Shown: positions 1 to 11,960 of the stretch, one piece after another
How positions within the stretch are numbered: position 1 is the stretch's first letter
How the letters are laid out: every line of letters starts with the position of its first letter
Assembly: GCA_028752905.1 (NCBI GenBank)
Contig: JAQNBH010000004.1
Span: 36,877,765-36,941,764 of the forward strand
Length of the DNA: 64,000 nucleotides
Reading direction: 5' to 3'
Source: Cladorhizidae sp. MBARI D1340-BT2
Lineage: Eukaryota > Porifera > Demospongiae > Poecilosclerida > Cladorhizidae
Translations under genes and position numbers: made by a program
The notes under the pieces: model-generated
Seen by the model: the letters and a program-made list of their open reading frames with translations, nothing else
What the model was told of the DNA's origin: nothing
Databases searched by the model: none

Positions 1-1820
1 CTCCGCGTACGTAGCTAACGTTTGGTCAGTCCAGTTCTAACTGCTGTAACTTCTGAGTGAGAGGGATTCAAGGCTTGAAATTTTCTGACCAGTTAGGAGA
101 AAGACCCTAGATAACAAATACCCCAAAAAGTCTAATTTCATAGTGTATGACAATAGGCTCTAAAACTTGTATTATTGAGAAAAGTACTATTTGGTCATAA
201 GGCACGTTTTCGCAGATCCTATCACATATGATGTTTACCAGCGATCATGTGAGAGTATGGTTATAGGATATTAACACCAGTGTGTAGTGGTGAGAAGGGT
301 ACCATTATGGAGCATGTAACAATCGGCTATGTGTGTGTGCATGTGCGTGCGTGATGTGTGTGTGTGTGGTGCTGCATGAACGTAGTTCAAATAAATGAAA
401 AAATAGATTAAAGTAATTTGCAACAAAGTGACTAATACAAGAAATATTCGTGAAACCGTGAACAACTATGAGCATTAAAATGCTCGAATATATCCCTCAT
501 GTGGCATGTGATGTCATATAATATTGCTTGGCAGTTTCTGGCATGGAACTAAGTAGCGATAGAAATGTCCCAGTTCCATGTGGGTGCACATCATTGAATG
601 AATATATGTAAGGGTGAATTGGAGGAACCAGGGTTTGTGAAGTTAAAGGGGGGAAAATGTTAATAAATCACACTCTTACGGCAGGTTCAGAATGTGATGT
701 TGCATTACATCGCATCATGTCGTATCACTCGTATCACATCGCATTATTTCCCATTGCAGTGCTGTGATACGTAAAAACTAGACTCTATTCAAGCTACTGT
801 GATGCAATGCATTCACTGTTCACTTTATTGTTTTCAAATAAATGACGCACTATGTTGCATCATGTTGCATCACTTGTGCATGCACCATAGCATTTATAGA
901 TTTCTAAATTCCAAAGTGGGGAGGGCAAGCTATAGCCTCCCACTCAGAAAAGCAATGTACAGTTGAATATGTTAGAGGAAATGAATATATTTGAAGGATC
1001 AAAATTGTTAATGCACTTAACAACAAAAGCAAGTCATATACTACCACACAATTTCTCGTTATGGTCTGTTTAAGCCAGTGTAATGAATACCATGTTTTCG
1101 TCCAATTCCCCACTGAATTCACTGAAGTCTATAGCAGCATTATTATTAGATAGCATAAACATTGTGGTCAGGTATTTGTGATCACCTGCTGAACACGAAA
1201 TATGATATATTTTTTATTGTTATCATCTGGAATTCGATTCTGCTTGCCAGCACCCAAAAGTTACCAATTCTGCTACGTCATCCGGCAAGTTAGCTGATGA
1301 AATCTGAGTACCAATTCTATCTTGGAAACAAAGTTTAATATCTTCTCATCATGATTATACAGATTTTTGCATCATTCTTGTCAGCATGTAGCCAACAGGA
1401 AAGGAAGATGTAGTTGACATGAGTAGGTTAGCTGCAGGAGTGGCCGTGATAGTGAAGAGAAAGATCAAGAAAATGGCAATGGATTCAAAGCTAGAGGAAA
1501 TAAAATTGGTTGCGCAGGCAAGTGAGAATGGCTGCTGTGGCTGACAGGATAGGATGCTGGACTTTCATCTGACATAGATACTCAATTTATTTACATGCTA
1601 TAGCCATAGAGGTGCAATATACCATTTTTGCCATAATGCAGAATTTTATTAGCTATCAATCTGGTAAGGTAAACATACATACTACCACTCTCTAAGGACA
1701 GAGAACTAGTGGGCATATAATTATAGGAAGGATAACTGATGCATGTGGTCAGTAGAGGAGAGATGTGCTAATGATGGAGAGTATTCCAAAAACACTAAAC
1801 AAGTGTCAGGAGTGCAAACT
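1..1820. other. Intron or flank of GPR155-like gene, no gene recognised
   Basis: No coding exon recognised on either strand. A short GT-rich microsatellite lies at about 330-370. At 690-880 there are repeated degenerate GATGTGATGC/GCATCACAT words suggesting a decayed palindromic repeat. The stretch at 1432-1610 resembles 10662-10770 (shared words such as GGCAA-GGATTCAAAGCTA and AGGATGCTGGA), so it belongs to a dispersed repeat. Confidence 0.5.
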
Positions 1821-1821
1821 A

Positions 1822-2190
1822 CCGTATTCACTCGAATATAAGTCGCGACTTGTATTTATTTCAGCCAAATCAAGTTGCGAACTTCAAGCATTGCGCTTGT
1901 GCAGTGCCAAGCCAGTCTTGTGCAATTTTTTTGACCGAGTCATTGTGGTTGTGATTGACATTGAGTTAGGTAGTAGTTCGCTGACAAGAGTTCCTAATCG
2001 CTATCGTTATCTACGTTATGTTCGATCTGTTCTTCATCCTCTTCGTCCAAGGAAGCAAATGCTATCTTAGCTAATGATAATGACTGTGCGTGTGCAAGAG
2101 CGGTGGTGTAATTAACTTGGTGTGCTACGCTTGGAGTGCGGCTTTCAGAGCGACTTCTATTCAGTGCGAATTCTATTCGAGTGAATACGG
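1822..2190 (-). mobile_element. Non-autonomous Tc1/mariner (pogo/Tigger-like) element, copy 1
   Basis: The 369-bp unit starts CCGTATTCACTCGAATA and ends with the exact inverse, TATTCGAGTGAATACGG. It is flanked on both sides by the dinucleotide TA (1820-1821, 2191-2192), the target duplication of Tc1/mariner elements. Read on the minus strand, its inside still encodes the acidic tail AFASLDEEDEEQ, a feature of the C-terminal end of Tigger/jerky-type transposases. It looks like a deletion derivative of a full-length element. Related copies lie at 28783-29267 and 51058-51390. Confidence 0.8.
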
Positions 2191-2191
2191 T

Positions 2192-2702
2192 ATTTGGGTT
2201 TTTGTCATTATCTTCCCTTTAGCACTTTGAGAATTTCTTAATAAAGCACTGCCTGATGATCTCACTCTTAGTTTAAAAGGGAAGCTGCTTCCAAGTATTC
2301 CTAACAAAGCACCTCTCACAGCCAATCTTCCACATGTATATTTCTGTTTTAGAACCAGTCTTCCTATAGAAGAACAACAGGTTATTCAACCTTGTTTGGA
2401 ATGGAATATAAAAGTACTATAATTCTTTGCTTCTTCCGTATATCACAATCCAAGCATTACAACATAATGATGACATATGTACTGTACTAAGTCATCAGCT
2501 ATGCTAGGGCAACACCATTCCATTTTTGCTTCACACTGAATGCCTTGCATTTTTTACTACTGTAAAATATTCCTATACATATATTATTTCTTTAATGAAC
2601 TACCATAATTTTTTTACAAACAAGACACCAAACAAAACAACAACAACACACATCTAATAAACAATGGCAGAACAATAACAACAACAACAACAAAAAACTT
2701 AC
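2192..2702. other. Intronic or 3' side of exon 4, no gene recognised
   Basis: AT-rich sequence with an AAC/ACA-rich microsatellite at 2635-2697 directly next to the exon 4 donor. A similar ACA/ATA run occurs at 2860-2925 on the other side of the exon. No coding exon recognised. Confidence 0.45.
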
Positions 2703-2847
2703 GTTTTGGCCAGTATGAGCAACATTGCGATGAGCAAAACAGTGAGAGTGACTTTCTTTAACTTTCCCACCATGAAAATGCCGATATTGAAGAGGGCGCA
2801 TGCTGCATAAGCCCCTCCCACTATATCAAGGAAACCATTGAGCCAAC
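2703..2847 (-). CDS. GPR155: GPR155-like gene, exon 4 (last exon seen)
   Basis: The exon starts after a TCCTGTCCAG acceptor with two bases completing the Ser codon left by exon 3 (A|GT), then WLNGFLDIVGGAYAACALF. A second helix, NIGIFMVGKLKKVTLTVLL, follows. It ends AAAAC|GTAAGT in phase 2. The FLDxxGG...ALFxxGxxMVGK pattern is the conserved second-half start of the PIN-like domain in GPR155. No later exon was recognised between 1 and 2702, so the gene very probably runs out of the window on the left. Confidence 0.85.
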
Positions 2848-3389
2848 CTGGACAGGACCATAATAATAAAAATAAAAATATAATAATAAATAAATCAACA
2901 ACAACAACAACACAACAACAACAGTATACATCAATGAATATTGATAAATCCATGGTTTACTGTGTATAAAAATAAATTTTGTGCCCCCTTTCCATCACTT
3001 AGGTTTATCATACAAAGCAACAATTAACCAGTGAAGATCAAGGGCTTAGAGAAAGCTCAAGCATGACTGTACTTCTAGACAATTATAAGGAATACTGTCT
3101 GTCATAATAATATAGTCATAATATAGGGTGCTAAATATTAACTGAGGGGGGTATATACTGACTTTGGGGGTGATATGTACAACTTGGGCATGGCTAAACA
3201 GAGAGGTAAAGATAAAAGATAAAAATAAAATGTTAAACCAAACCCTATGCATTTAATCTTGCACAGTGCATGTACGAAGTAGGCAACATAATCAAATATA
3301 TATATATTACATAATATATATATTACAATGACATTCTCAATAAACAACTTCAATTTCAGTTAGGTCCCATGGAAGTGTGGTCGATCGCT

Positions 3390-3664
3390 AGTATGGGATG
3401 TTATTCCCAGACACCTATGCACCATCCCATTTAGCTTTGGCTAGTGTTGAGGCTGGCAGCGTGGCCACCGAAGCTGAGCACCACAAGAGGACCAAGTATA
3501 AAGAGTTGCACTCTTTATGCCTCTGGCCATTGAGACGTCGGGAGTTTTCGGCCCTGCTCATGGACCAGTTGGAGGAGCCCAGGTCACAGTCCTTTCTGCT
3601 GCAGCATGTGGCCATCGAAGTTCAGCGGGGTAATGCTGCAGCTATTTTGGGGACTTTGCCTTAG
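3390..3664 (+). pseudogene. Non-LTR retrotransposon C-terminal fragment
   Basis: The plus frame reads PDTYAPSHLALASVEAG, then a K/E-rich stretch (AEHHKRTKYKEL), and ends VAIEVQRGNAAAILGTLP before TAG. This order is characteristic of the extreme C-terminus of many invertebrate non-LTR retrotransposon polyproteins. The preceding WDV codons at about 3394 are in a different frame, and the middle of the domain is shortened, so the copy is broken. It lies antisense in the last GPR155-like intron. A second member of this class is at 61050-61510. Confidence 0.7.
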
Positions 3665-3747
3665 ATTGTTGGCTTGCATTTGTTGGTTATTTGTGTTTGG
3701 GTAAGTTACTTTATCTGTTTCTTCTAATGTAAAATGTATGTAGTAAT

Positions 3748-3885
3748 TAATTACTCTCTTGAGGTTTCGACTAGCCTTCATCAGAGAGTATCTAGTCCAA
3801 TTGTCCAGGAGAGTAAAATTCCAAGTTGATTATTGAGAAGGCCATTGTAATTTTGTTATGTCCACTGAAAGTTCATTGAGAGTTT
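3748..3885. repeat. TTCGACTAG foldback repeat family, degenerate copy
   Basis: It contains GAGGTTTCGACTAG-CCTTCATCAG and, on the right, AAGTTGATTATTGAGAAGG followed by GTTATGTCCACTGAAAGTTC. The same words recur at 7309-7455, 13946-15190, 27985-28110, 43014-43672 and 58655-58810. The family ends are AAATCACCTTCTCAATAAT and its inverse. No protein is encoded. Confidence 0.7.
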
Positions 3886-4529
3886 ATATATCTGTATATA
3901 TAAACGTTGGCTAAAAGAAAGATTCATGAAATTTCCCCTTTTTACCTCAAAAAAACATGAAGTCTTTATGGGATTTTGAGGGTCACAATACTTGAAAAGT
4001 CATTTGCATTCTATATAATCCAGCAGGCTAGGTCTGTAAATAAGACTGCTCTAATTATAGTCAATTTTAACCACACCCACTTAACATACATACGATTAGT
4101 GCTCATGGAGACTCGGTAATAAACAACCACGTTCAGAACTGGGACAGTAATTAAGGCATTGTATAAGGCCATGAAGAGCATGGACACCATCCTTTCATAC
4201 AACATTTCCCTTTCTTTACTTTAATGTTTGTAAGTTGTTCTTCAGCAATGGGTAGTCATCTGTGCAGAAATAAATTTTTTAGCTGCTACTCTCTCTTATG
4301 TACCTACACTTTCGGTGCTGAACAAAAGGGGAGTACATATATAGACCATTTTTGGTTTCCTTTTTCCTTCACCGTTCTATACCTTCACTATTATATTAAC
4401 TGTGCATTTCAAGGTTCAGCTAAGGTTCAGCTAATTATTGTCGAGTTATGATACTTTTTAGCCACCCATTTTATTGTATATCCTTCGAGAAATTAACAAG
4501 TGGGGATAATACCAAAGTGTTGAGAAAAA

Positions 4530-4920
4530 CTGTGGTTACAATTTTGGAGCTCTATAAATTCAGCACACTTCACTAGAGCTATGAACTTGATATGTAGCTC
4601 AAAAGAAAGTATGTGCTCTCTTTTGATACTAAAAATTGTTACTAATGTTTTAATGCCTGATGAAAATATTCCTTGATAAGAGTAGAGCTTCCTCTAGCCA
4701 TTGGCATTAATTTCAGCTGTCTTGCACTTTCAGATTAGGAATTAGAAATGCAGAAAACTAGGGCAGACAGGTTTTGAGGCCCCCAACTTTGACTGCCTAT
4801 ACCTTTGGTATGGTTGTACCAATGAAACAGTTTTAGTATCAAAAGAGAACACACAGAGAGATCTATCTTACGAGCTATATATCAAGTTCACATATAGAAG
4901 TGCGCAGAATTTATGTCACT
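4530..4920. repeat. Long foldback element family, copy A (degenerate)
   Basis: The left half reads GTGGTTACAATTTTGGAGCTC and the TGTGCTCTCTTTTGATACTAAAA word. The right half returns as TTTTAGTATCAAAAGAGAAC and ends with a decayed AGAATTTATGTCAC. A CTCTAGCCA word marks the middle. It is one of five copies (see 11961, 15198, 20262, 23126), and here the arms have diverged strongly. Confidence 0.65.
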
Positions 4921-5297
4921 TTTCCAATCCAGTCATTTTCTGATGGGATATAGCCTAGTCTGTGTGGTCTGTGTGGTCACCTGATTGCAAAAAATGAAAT
5001 TGGGATAATGGGAAAAAATTGTTGTTATTTTTAAGTGTTAATTCATAAGTGGTATCTATAGCTATCTGATATCACTATTGATATCACCATAAATGATAAG
5101 CGTTGAAAACCTACGGTTGGGGAGCAAGAGTGTTTATAAGAATTTTTAATGACCTTTGTGGTTTTTCCATATTTCATATTTATAGTTTATTGTTGCAAGA
5201 CCACTATTGTAATATCATTGGAATGCACACTACCTTTTAAACCCAAAATATTTGAAAATGAATGAAGTATTAAATACCCACAAGAATCTACTCCTAA

Positions 5298-5450
5298 GAT
5301 ATATATATATATGTATATTTGTACACTGTATATACATATGTGTATACATGTACACTTTAACAATATATATACATATACACTGTATTTATATATATATACA
5401 TGTAAACTGTATATATATACATGTACAGTATATATACATGTACATGTATT
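5298..5450. repeat. TATATA/TACATG low-complexity tract
   Basis: A run of about 150 bp of TATATACATGTAC-type sequence, imperfectly palindromic. Open frames across it are low-complexity artefacts. Confidence 0.8.
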
Positions 5451-5949
5451 TGAGAACAGATCAGAGAAGAGGTCAATTGTCGAGGGGAAAAATGCTCATA
5501 ATTAAACTTTAATTTTCGGTATTCATATATATGTGCTAATGCTTAATATATGCTTACAGGTTTCATACTTTTTGTTCGAAATGGATTTAAGAGCAGATTC
5601 AAGTTCCACACATTAGCTAATTCAATATTGATTGACCTAACTAAGTTTGATGGTTCTGAACACACCGGTAGAGCCCTGTTCTTCCACAAATTCTATCAAT
5701 TAGCATGTATGAAGCTCCAAAGTAAAGTCAAGAAATATCAACTTGGTTCAAATGTATCAACATTTAGTGGTTTGCTAAGCAGAAATCTACTAAAAGGAGA
5801 AGGTTTGGTACGGTATAGGGGGAAATGCCGCCTTTCTTGTTCTTCCACCTTGCTGATCAACCCCATCAAGAAACTTCAGCTGGCTTCCTCAAAGAAGTAG
5901 CTCACTCTTCTCTGATGTATCTTATTATTATACCCATACCATCCTCGGG

Positions 5950-6510
5950 TTTTGAAAAGCATTCCATCTGTCAATCCTTGCACTCGTATTTTGTAACACT
6001 CTTCTAATCTTGACATTGTGAAATAGAGTTGATATCTATCCCAAGCTTATTATTACACCTTTTTAAAAAGAATTCCATCTATCAATCCTTGCACTCGGAT
6101 TATGAAACCATCTTTTGATCTTGACATTGTGAAAGAGGCTTCATCTGTCACATGCATTTTCCTCTTGTTTTCAACAATGACCAAGTTAATCACTTCATAA
6201 ATTTAGCATCTAGAACATCTAGAACAAAATTTGCCACAAATGAAAAGCTTTATACTGTAAGTGGCACATTGCCATAATGTCTGTTCAATCAAAGTTAAAG
6301 GCCCTAGAATCCAAGAGCAGAATCTTGACAGGATGTCTACGGTTTTACCAAACTGGCCAGCTAATCTTTGACCTCTTTCCCTTCCTGTCATTCTACGCCT
6401 TCCATGTAGGCATAGGTGGTGACGCACCTTTCCTCAACAGAAGTGATTTTCTTACTGCCTTTTTACATCTTCCAAGTAGGCATGCTGCACCATTCCTCAA
6501 CAGAAATGAT
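5950..6510. repeat. Two short local tandem duplications
   Basis: The words ATTCCATCTGTCAATCCTTG and TCTTGACATTGTGAAA occur at about 5964-6022 and again at 6070-6134. A separate unit, CATCTTCCAAGTAGGCAT followed by CCTTTCCTCAACAGAA, occurs at about 6400-6445 and 6468-6510. No function recognised; both lie in an intron. Confidence 0.6.
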
Positions 6511-6999
6511 TTCAGAAACAGCAATGGTAGGGCCTGGAAAAGGTTATTCCAGACACGGTTGCAATTGTCAGCCATATTTTTATTTTCGCTGCTGAAACCA
6601 TCAACCCAAAATATGACTATCATACATATATCGATAAAGAAGTTTATTGGGTATGTGCAGATATATAAAAGGCTGTTGATATGCAGTGCACAGTTCATTT
6701 CTTTGTATGAACGATAATCCAATTTTGCGTCTGTAGGAACAAGTGATGGTGACTATAGTTTGCTATTAGGGAACTTTATATACGTGTATGCACCTTTAGT
6801 AGGTGGAGCCACCATTGCCAATAATTAGAGAGAACTATAGACTTTTCATCTATGGAGTGAAATGTTATAGAGACTTCCCAGATAAGTTTTTCATTTTTTA
6901 GTACCAAAAGATAGCTTGTTTCAAGAGCTGTATACTTTGTGAAGGCTAGTAAGTCTGTGCAGTAATGACGAGTATATTCTCCTAAAATCTGCATCCTGA

Positions 7000-7264
7000 T
7001 CACCTAAAAAATTCTGTAAACTCACCAAGTGCCTGTAACCACTTCCCATTCAAAGGTTGTGTAATAGAACCACATGACCACATTAAGAGCAGGATATTTT
7101 TTATGGTCATTTGTTTCTGAAAAGCAAAAATCAGTGGTGACATTCCACTTTGACCAAACAAAAAAATCCCGCTAATAACGTAATTACACTGTTCTGTTAC
7201 ACAACCATTGAATGGGAAGTGGTTACAGGCACTCAGTGAGTTTAGAGAATTTTGAGGTGACTAG
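7000..7264. mobile_element. Short inverted-repeat element (MITE-like)
   Basis: Arms of about 65 bp face each other. The left holds AACTCACCAAGTGCCTGTAA and CCACTTCCCATTCAAAGGTT; the right holds AACCATTGAATGGGAAGTGG and TTACAGGCACTCAGTGAGTT. The outer ends are TCACCTAAAAAATTCTGTA and its inverse with mismatches. About 120 bp separate the arms. No coding content, and the class is not assigned. Confidence 0.7.
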
Positions 7265-7308
7265 GATATAGTTTTTAGGGTAATAATATACCTTATAACA
7301 ACTTCTCA

Positions 7309-7455
7309 ATACAAATTGTATTCACTCGACGTTTCGACTAGATGGTCTATGGCTAGAGCATCTAGTCTAAATGTCGAATGAATACAATTTGAAGTTGATT
7401 ACTGAGAAGGTGATTATAATGTCATTATGTCAACTGAGAGTTCATTGAGAATAAT
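7309..7455. repeat. TTCGACTAG foldback repeat family, near-complete copy
   Basis: Left arm: ATTGTATTCACTCGACGTTTCGACTAG split by a short loop. Right arm: CTAGTCTAAATGTCGAATG then AATTTGAAGTTGATTACTGA. It is followed by GTCATTATGTCAACTGAGAG, which also trails the copies at 3748 and 13946. Confidence 0.7.
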
Positions 7456-7743
7456 ATACTTGTCGTCACTGTACAGACTTACAAGCCTAATCAGTGTATC
7501 ATAAAGCTCTATCTTCTGGTAATTTTTTTTTTAAGTTACAAATTTCGAGTATTAAAAAAAACAAAAAAAAACACCTTCCCATAAAACAACATAATATATG
7601 TACTTGCTTTACCCTGCTTCACGCATAATAATCAACAATAACAGCAACATATATACAACAGCATTAACAACAAACAACCAATAGTACAACCAATAGTGAT
7701 AATAAAATAACCAGCAACAACAACAACAAGAATAGAAGCTTAC

Positions 7744-7879
7744 TTGGTAATTTATCATCTGAACCTTTCTTATGAAGACCAAATGTCAAAATAATATTGA
7801 CTATTAGTCCAAGAGCTGTCATGAAGATGATCGGGTTCAAGAGGACACCTGTCAATGTCTTCAAAAGGATACTGGGAAT
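7744..7879 (-). CDS. GPR155: GPR155-like gene, exon 3
   Basis: This 136-nt exon begins after a pyrimidine-rich CCTTTAG acceptor in phase 0 and ends CCA A|GTAAGC in phase 1. It encodes IPSILLKTLTGVLLNPIIFM and continues through a membrane helix to a charged loop (HKKGSDDKLPS). The LLNPIIFMTALG part corresponds to the QNPIVFM region of vertebrate GPR155. The intron between it and exon 2 (7880-11661) carries a hAT element. Confidence 0.85.
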
Positions 7880-8487
7880 CTAAAGGAATAATCAAAATAA
7901 TATTATGGCAACATGGAAATAAATGATTAGTGAGAACACATTAAAGATTTTAATATTCTACATGTATTACTCCAATGTCACTATGTGCATGATAACCAAG
8001 GAGGAGCTGAAGGTCTGGAAGTTGTTGCTTGGGTACCAAAAAGCTTCTGTGTTCTTTTGAAATATATTTGGAAGGTATTGGGAAGGTAGCACATGAAATA
8101 GTGGAGGTCTTCTTTTCGACATTTTTGAATGTTTCTTACATGATTGTTTCTTACATGATTGTCTACTGGGGAAGAGGGGAGAGGGGAATGTTTGGCGTGC
8201 ACAAAATCATCATCTCTGTCCACCCACTTCTACAAAGACAAGACTGTGGTATAAAAAGGTGGAATGACAAGGAATGAGTGACGATCGCTCTGAAGAAATC
8301 ATTGAGGTTTTCAAGTTTCAAGATAAAAAATAAGACATATATACTGCTTCTAATTGGTGAGCGAAGTAAGACCTCTGTAGGAAGTTGGATGGAGAACTTA
8401 GTATTGCCGCGCATTACATGGCATATCTTTCTATGTATGTTTCTGTCCATGTATTCACCCACCTCATGTAAACCAGGAATGGTTGTC

Positions 8488-10642
8488 AAGGGCGTATCTA
8501 CCATAGGGCGCCCCGGGAGCGCGCACCCAACCACCCCCCCCACCCCCCCACCCCGCCCCACAACAAAAAAACAACCCCCCCCAAAAAAAAACGCGCGTCA
8601 AAGTGACCTCGTGATCAATTAGGCTATTATAACATCATGGCTCGGCTAGTTCCAGTTCTGATTGAGAAGAAAGACCTAGAGCATGATGCCAGGCATCTGT
8701 AGAAATCATGGATAGCAAGCCTCCGAAAAAGAAGCAGAAGTGTATCACTCTTTTTGACTTCCGTAAAGCTGCACTGCTAGGTCAGTAGCTGCTTAGCTAG
8801 TAAATTTCAGCTGAGTTTTGCTAGGGCTGTAATTATAGTACTGTAATATTTTTTCTCTCCTGGAGAATCCCCCCTCTCTCTCTTTTAGCAATTTGCTCTT
8901 TGGCCCTAGTTTGACCCATTGAGTCAGATTTATTACAGGCCAATGAGTCCAGGGCTTACTTTTTCAACTATAATTTCTTACAGAATTGGATGAAAACCAG
9001 TCATCTTCCTCATCTCCTCCCTCGGCTTCTTTGGATTCTGCCAGTGTCTGTGAAACTACTTGTTCTGTATTATCAAAGATCCAGTGTGCAGATAACTAAG
9101 AAGGGATCCGGGCTTATCCTGCTAGAGATTTGATGAAAAATAAAAATGCTCACTTGTCTTTATTATGACCTCAATTTACTTTTTCAGTATCTGATAATGA
9201 TACCATGATTCCATCAAATTCTGTGAGTCAACCATCTAGTGCTCCACAGGAAAACACAGTGAACATTTTTGCTTTGCCAGAGAGAATGACTGATGATATG
9301 AAAATTCGGTTAGTCCAGGAGAGGAAACCAGGGTTATCATTTAGGTTCCTCAGTCGGGAATTTGGTGATGTGAAGGGAAAAAACGGTATTACTAGGAGGC
9401 AGTTTAACCCACGGTACCTTGATGATGTCTCCTGGATGTATTACTGCAAGTTAAGCAATGGTGTATCTTGTCTAGCTTGCATTTTATTTGCCAAGGATTG
9501 TAAATATATGTCTCGTCAAACTGAAGTTTTTGTAACTCAGCCCCAAACCAACTTCAGGAAAACAAATATGGATACCAAAGCCCATGAATCCTCCCAGAGC
9601 CACAAAGATGCCACAGCACAGTTTTCTGCTTTTCAGGAAACGTACCATGAACCCAGTTGCCGCATTGACTTAAGAATGAACGCGCAACAGCAGCTCACCA
9701 CCAAAAATGGACATATTATCTGCATATGAAGAAGAAATGAAGAAGAAATCACAGCTAGAGAAGGTTTTATGTGATTGTAAGCCACCTTCAATCAAAAAGT
9801 CTACTGCCACATGGTCGTCAAAGCAAATATCAGCAACAACAATATCAGCATGCCCCCGAGTTTGTGGATGGCAAACACAGCACCAAAACTATAAGGCATC
9901 AACACCAGAGATGTATTATAGGGTGTCAGTGTTTCAGCCTTATCTGACTGATATAATTGCAGAGTTAGATGAAAGCTACATATACAAATACACTGCTTTG
10001 TTATAAAAAAAGAGGTTTAAATCAGTTGTAATTCAGGTTTGGTACGATTTCTAAGATTTCTACACTTGGTTTGGCTCTCCTACCACAGAACATGGGGAAA
10101 TGGCTGGATGAAGGAACTGTGGCTAGTCTGCTCACCCATTATGCTGATGATCTGCCCGATCCTTCGACCTTCGGTGAAGAAGTGGAGTGCTGGAGGCTGT
10201 TGTGGGATAATGAGTCCATTAAGCCAAGCAGCATAGAAGGTACCCTCAAATCTGGCATTCTCCAGGTTAGGAAGACGTACTATCCTAACATTGTGTGGAT
10301 ACTTAAGCTGCTGCTGCTGATCTCAGCCTCCGTGGAGTGGGCAAATTCTGCTTTAGGATTTGTCAAGTCTGCAAGAAGAAATTCTGACAGAGGATCGCCT
10401 CAATGCCCTTCTTCTGCTCTTTTGCCACAAAGACATTTCAAGTGTCTTAAATATTGACAACGTTATAAACAGATTTTCTAGGCTTAAGTCGAGAAGAATG
10501 TTGCTGCTCGATCAACTTTGTGGTGATTAGTCATGTGTTGTGTGTGTATTAATTTTTTTTATACAAACTTGCTTAATTAGGCAAAAACATACCCTCACTT
10601 CCTTGAGAGAGCACCCCCCTCTTTAAATCCTGGCTATGCCCT
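8488..10642 (+). mobile_element. hAT DNA transposon, internally deleted
   Basis: The 2.15-kb unit is flanked by the identical 8-mer TGGTTGTC at 8480-8487 and 10643-10650, the target-site length of hAT elements. The ends are inverted repeats (AAGGGCGTATCTACC at the left, GGCTATGCCCT at the right). Inside, on the plus strand, are a short first exon with a basic start (MDSKPPKKKQK at about 8709), a TTF-type zinc-finger region (9205-9700) and the C-terminal dimerisation block (10230-10530). The central catalytic part is missing or scrambled. It is inserted antisense in intron 2 of the GPR155-like gene. Confidence 0.85.
9205..10527 (+). pseudogene. hAT (ZMYM/TTF-type) transposase remnant
   Basis: Residues from 9205 read a conserved TTF zinc-finger pattern: SFRFLSREFGDV, WMYYCKLSNGVSCLACILFA and a late HESSQSHKDA giving the C...C...H spacing seen in ZMYM1-like hAT proteins. 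Frame changes occur near 9700 and 10000. A second block at 10230-10530 holds the dimerisation motif (SASVEWANSALGFVKS in place of ASVERxFSxL), then in another frame LTEDRLNALLLLFCHKDIS and a terminal stop at about 10527. The normal family length is about 600-800 residues, so the middle third including the catalytic residues is gone. Not functional. Confidence 0.82.
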
Positions 10643-10847
10643 TGGTTGTCGTAGTGGAGAGAAAATGGCAACAGATTCAAAGCTACAGGATAGATTGGTT
10701 AATAGCTGATGGGAAAGGATGCTGGAGTTTAGTTCTGACACAGCTCCTCAATTGATCAACATGCTCTAGCTGTGGTGTGATAATAAAATGGGTTTGCTAA
10801 GCTGGAAATGGTTGTCTTGGTAAATCTAGAGAATATCCAATAGGTTC

Positions 10848-11312
10848 TCACTTCATTTTGACAAAAATTAGCTTTTGGAGATAGGTTTTCCATGAAACAC
10901 TCAAAAAGTCCCAAATTGATCAAAAAAGACCTTTTTCGGTTAAAAAGGCGAACAATTTTCAATGAAAGGCAGTTTTCAGTCAGGACTATAATGAGTAGAA
11001 AGTGTTTGGTAGTGTTAAGAAGGAACTGAGTGTGCCCACTTTGATAAGAATGAACTTTTTGTAATAGGTTTTCTACGAATCCCTCAAAAAAGCTCCAAAT
11101 TGATATTAAAAAAAGAAGTTCTTTCGGTTAAAAAGGAGAACAGTTTTCTAAAAAAAGCAGTATTAAGTCCTGTAATGAGTAGAATGTGTTAAAAAGGAAC
11201 TGAGTGTGCTCATTTTGACAAGAATGATTTTTTTTGGCAATAGGTTTTCTACGAAACCCTCCAAAAAGTCCCAAATTGAAAGAGCTTCTTTCGGGAACAA
11301 TTTTCTATGAAT
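10848..11312. repeat. Three tandem copies of a 170-190-bp unit
   Basis: Each unit begins near TTTGACAAGAAT, runs through TAGGTTTTCTACGAAACCCT, CAAAAAGTCCCAAATTGA and TTCGGTTAAAAAGG, and ends GAACAATTTTC. Units start near 10850, 11036 and 11212; the third is shortened. Intronic, no coding potential. Confidence 0.75.
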
Positions 11313-11661
11313 GCATTCCTTTCATCACTGCTCTCAATTGTCTGAGAGGGGGAAGTCATGGTCAAAGAGCAGATCCAATGCCATGTCTCATTCAAACGGA
11401 AATGCCATCTTTTCAGATCTGCAACTTCATTTTTGACCTCATGGCTACCTTGATTACCTAAGAGCGTATATTGATAGAACAACACGATCCATTTTTTGGG
11501 GGCAAAATGTATAATTGATTGAGGCAACAGTCGATTTGTTACGATTGTTCTGTGATAGTTGTCCATTTGTGCCTGTACATGCTTATGGAGGGGAGTGGGT
11601 TAAGAAGCTACGTAAAGGAACCACACTAAGCCATATCAGCTGTAACATGTACAGTATGTAC

Positions 11662-11825
11662 CTGTTTCTTTGTAAGATTCTTCTTTACCAGCTGCCTCTG
11701 ATACTCCATGAATGTGAGTCCGATGGGGTTGACAATGGCCAGGGAGATTGGTGCAATGAGATAGATGTAGCTTACGTAATTAAACTCAGTTGGTTCCGAT
11801 TTATTGCTTCCATATATGGCTTGCA
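11662..11825 (-). CDS. GPR155: GPR155-like gene, exon 2
   Basis: This 164-nt exon sits between a CTCTGTAG acceptor and a CAG|GTACAT donor. It enters with two bases that complete the split codon left by exon 1 (G|TG, Val) and leaves in phase 0. It encodes VQAIYGS followed by the hydrophobic segment YIYLIAPISLAIVNPIGLTF, then MEYQRQLVKKN. In GPR155 proteins this is the stretch directly after the FATQSNDFALG motif, so exon order and phase both fit. The 10.0-kb intron before it (11826-21826) is filled with repeats. Confidence 0.87.
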
Positions 11826-11960
11826 CTACAGAGGAGAGATGAGCAAACCTCATACTAAAGTACCTCCTGAATTTAATCAAGTCTCGAACGATAACATTTC
11901 ACATAAGCATATTATTATTAAGATATGGCATTTCTATTTTAGCATTCACGAATTTCTTTA

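Noticed and set aside
6277..6717. 146-codon plus-strand frame
   Set aside because: It overlaps a local tandem duplication, has an overlapping open frame on the other strand, and shows no domain.
10848..11312. Regular repeats considered as a CRISPR-like array
   Set aside because: Units are 170-190 bp, contiguous and without unique spacers, in a spliced eukaryotic intron.
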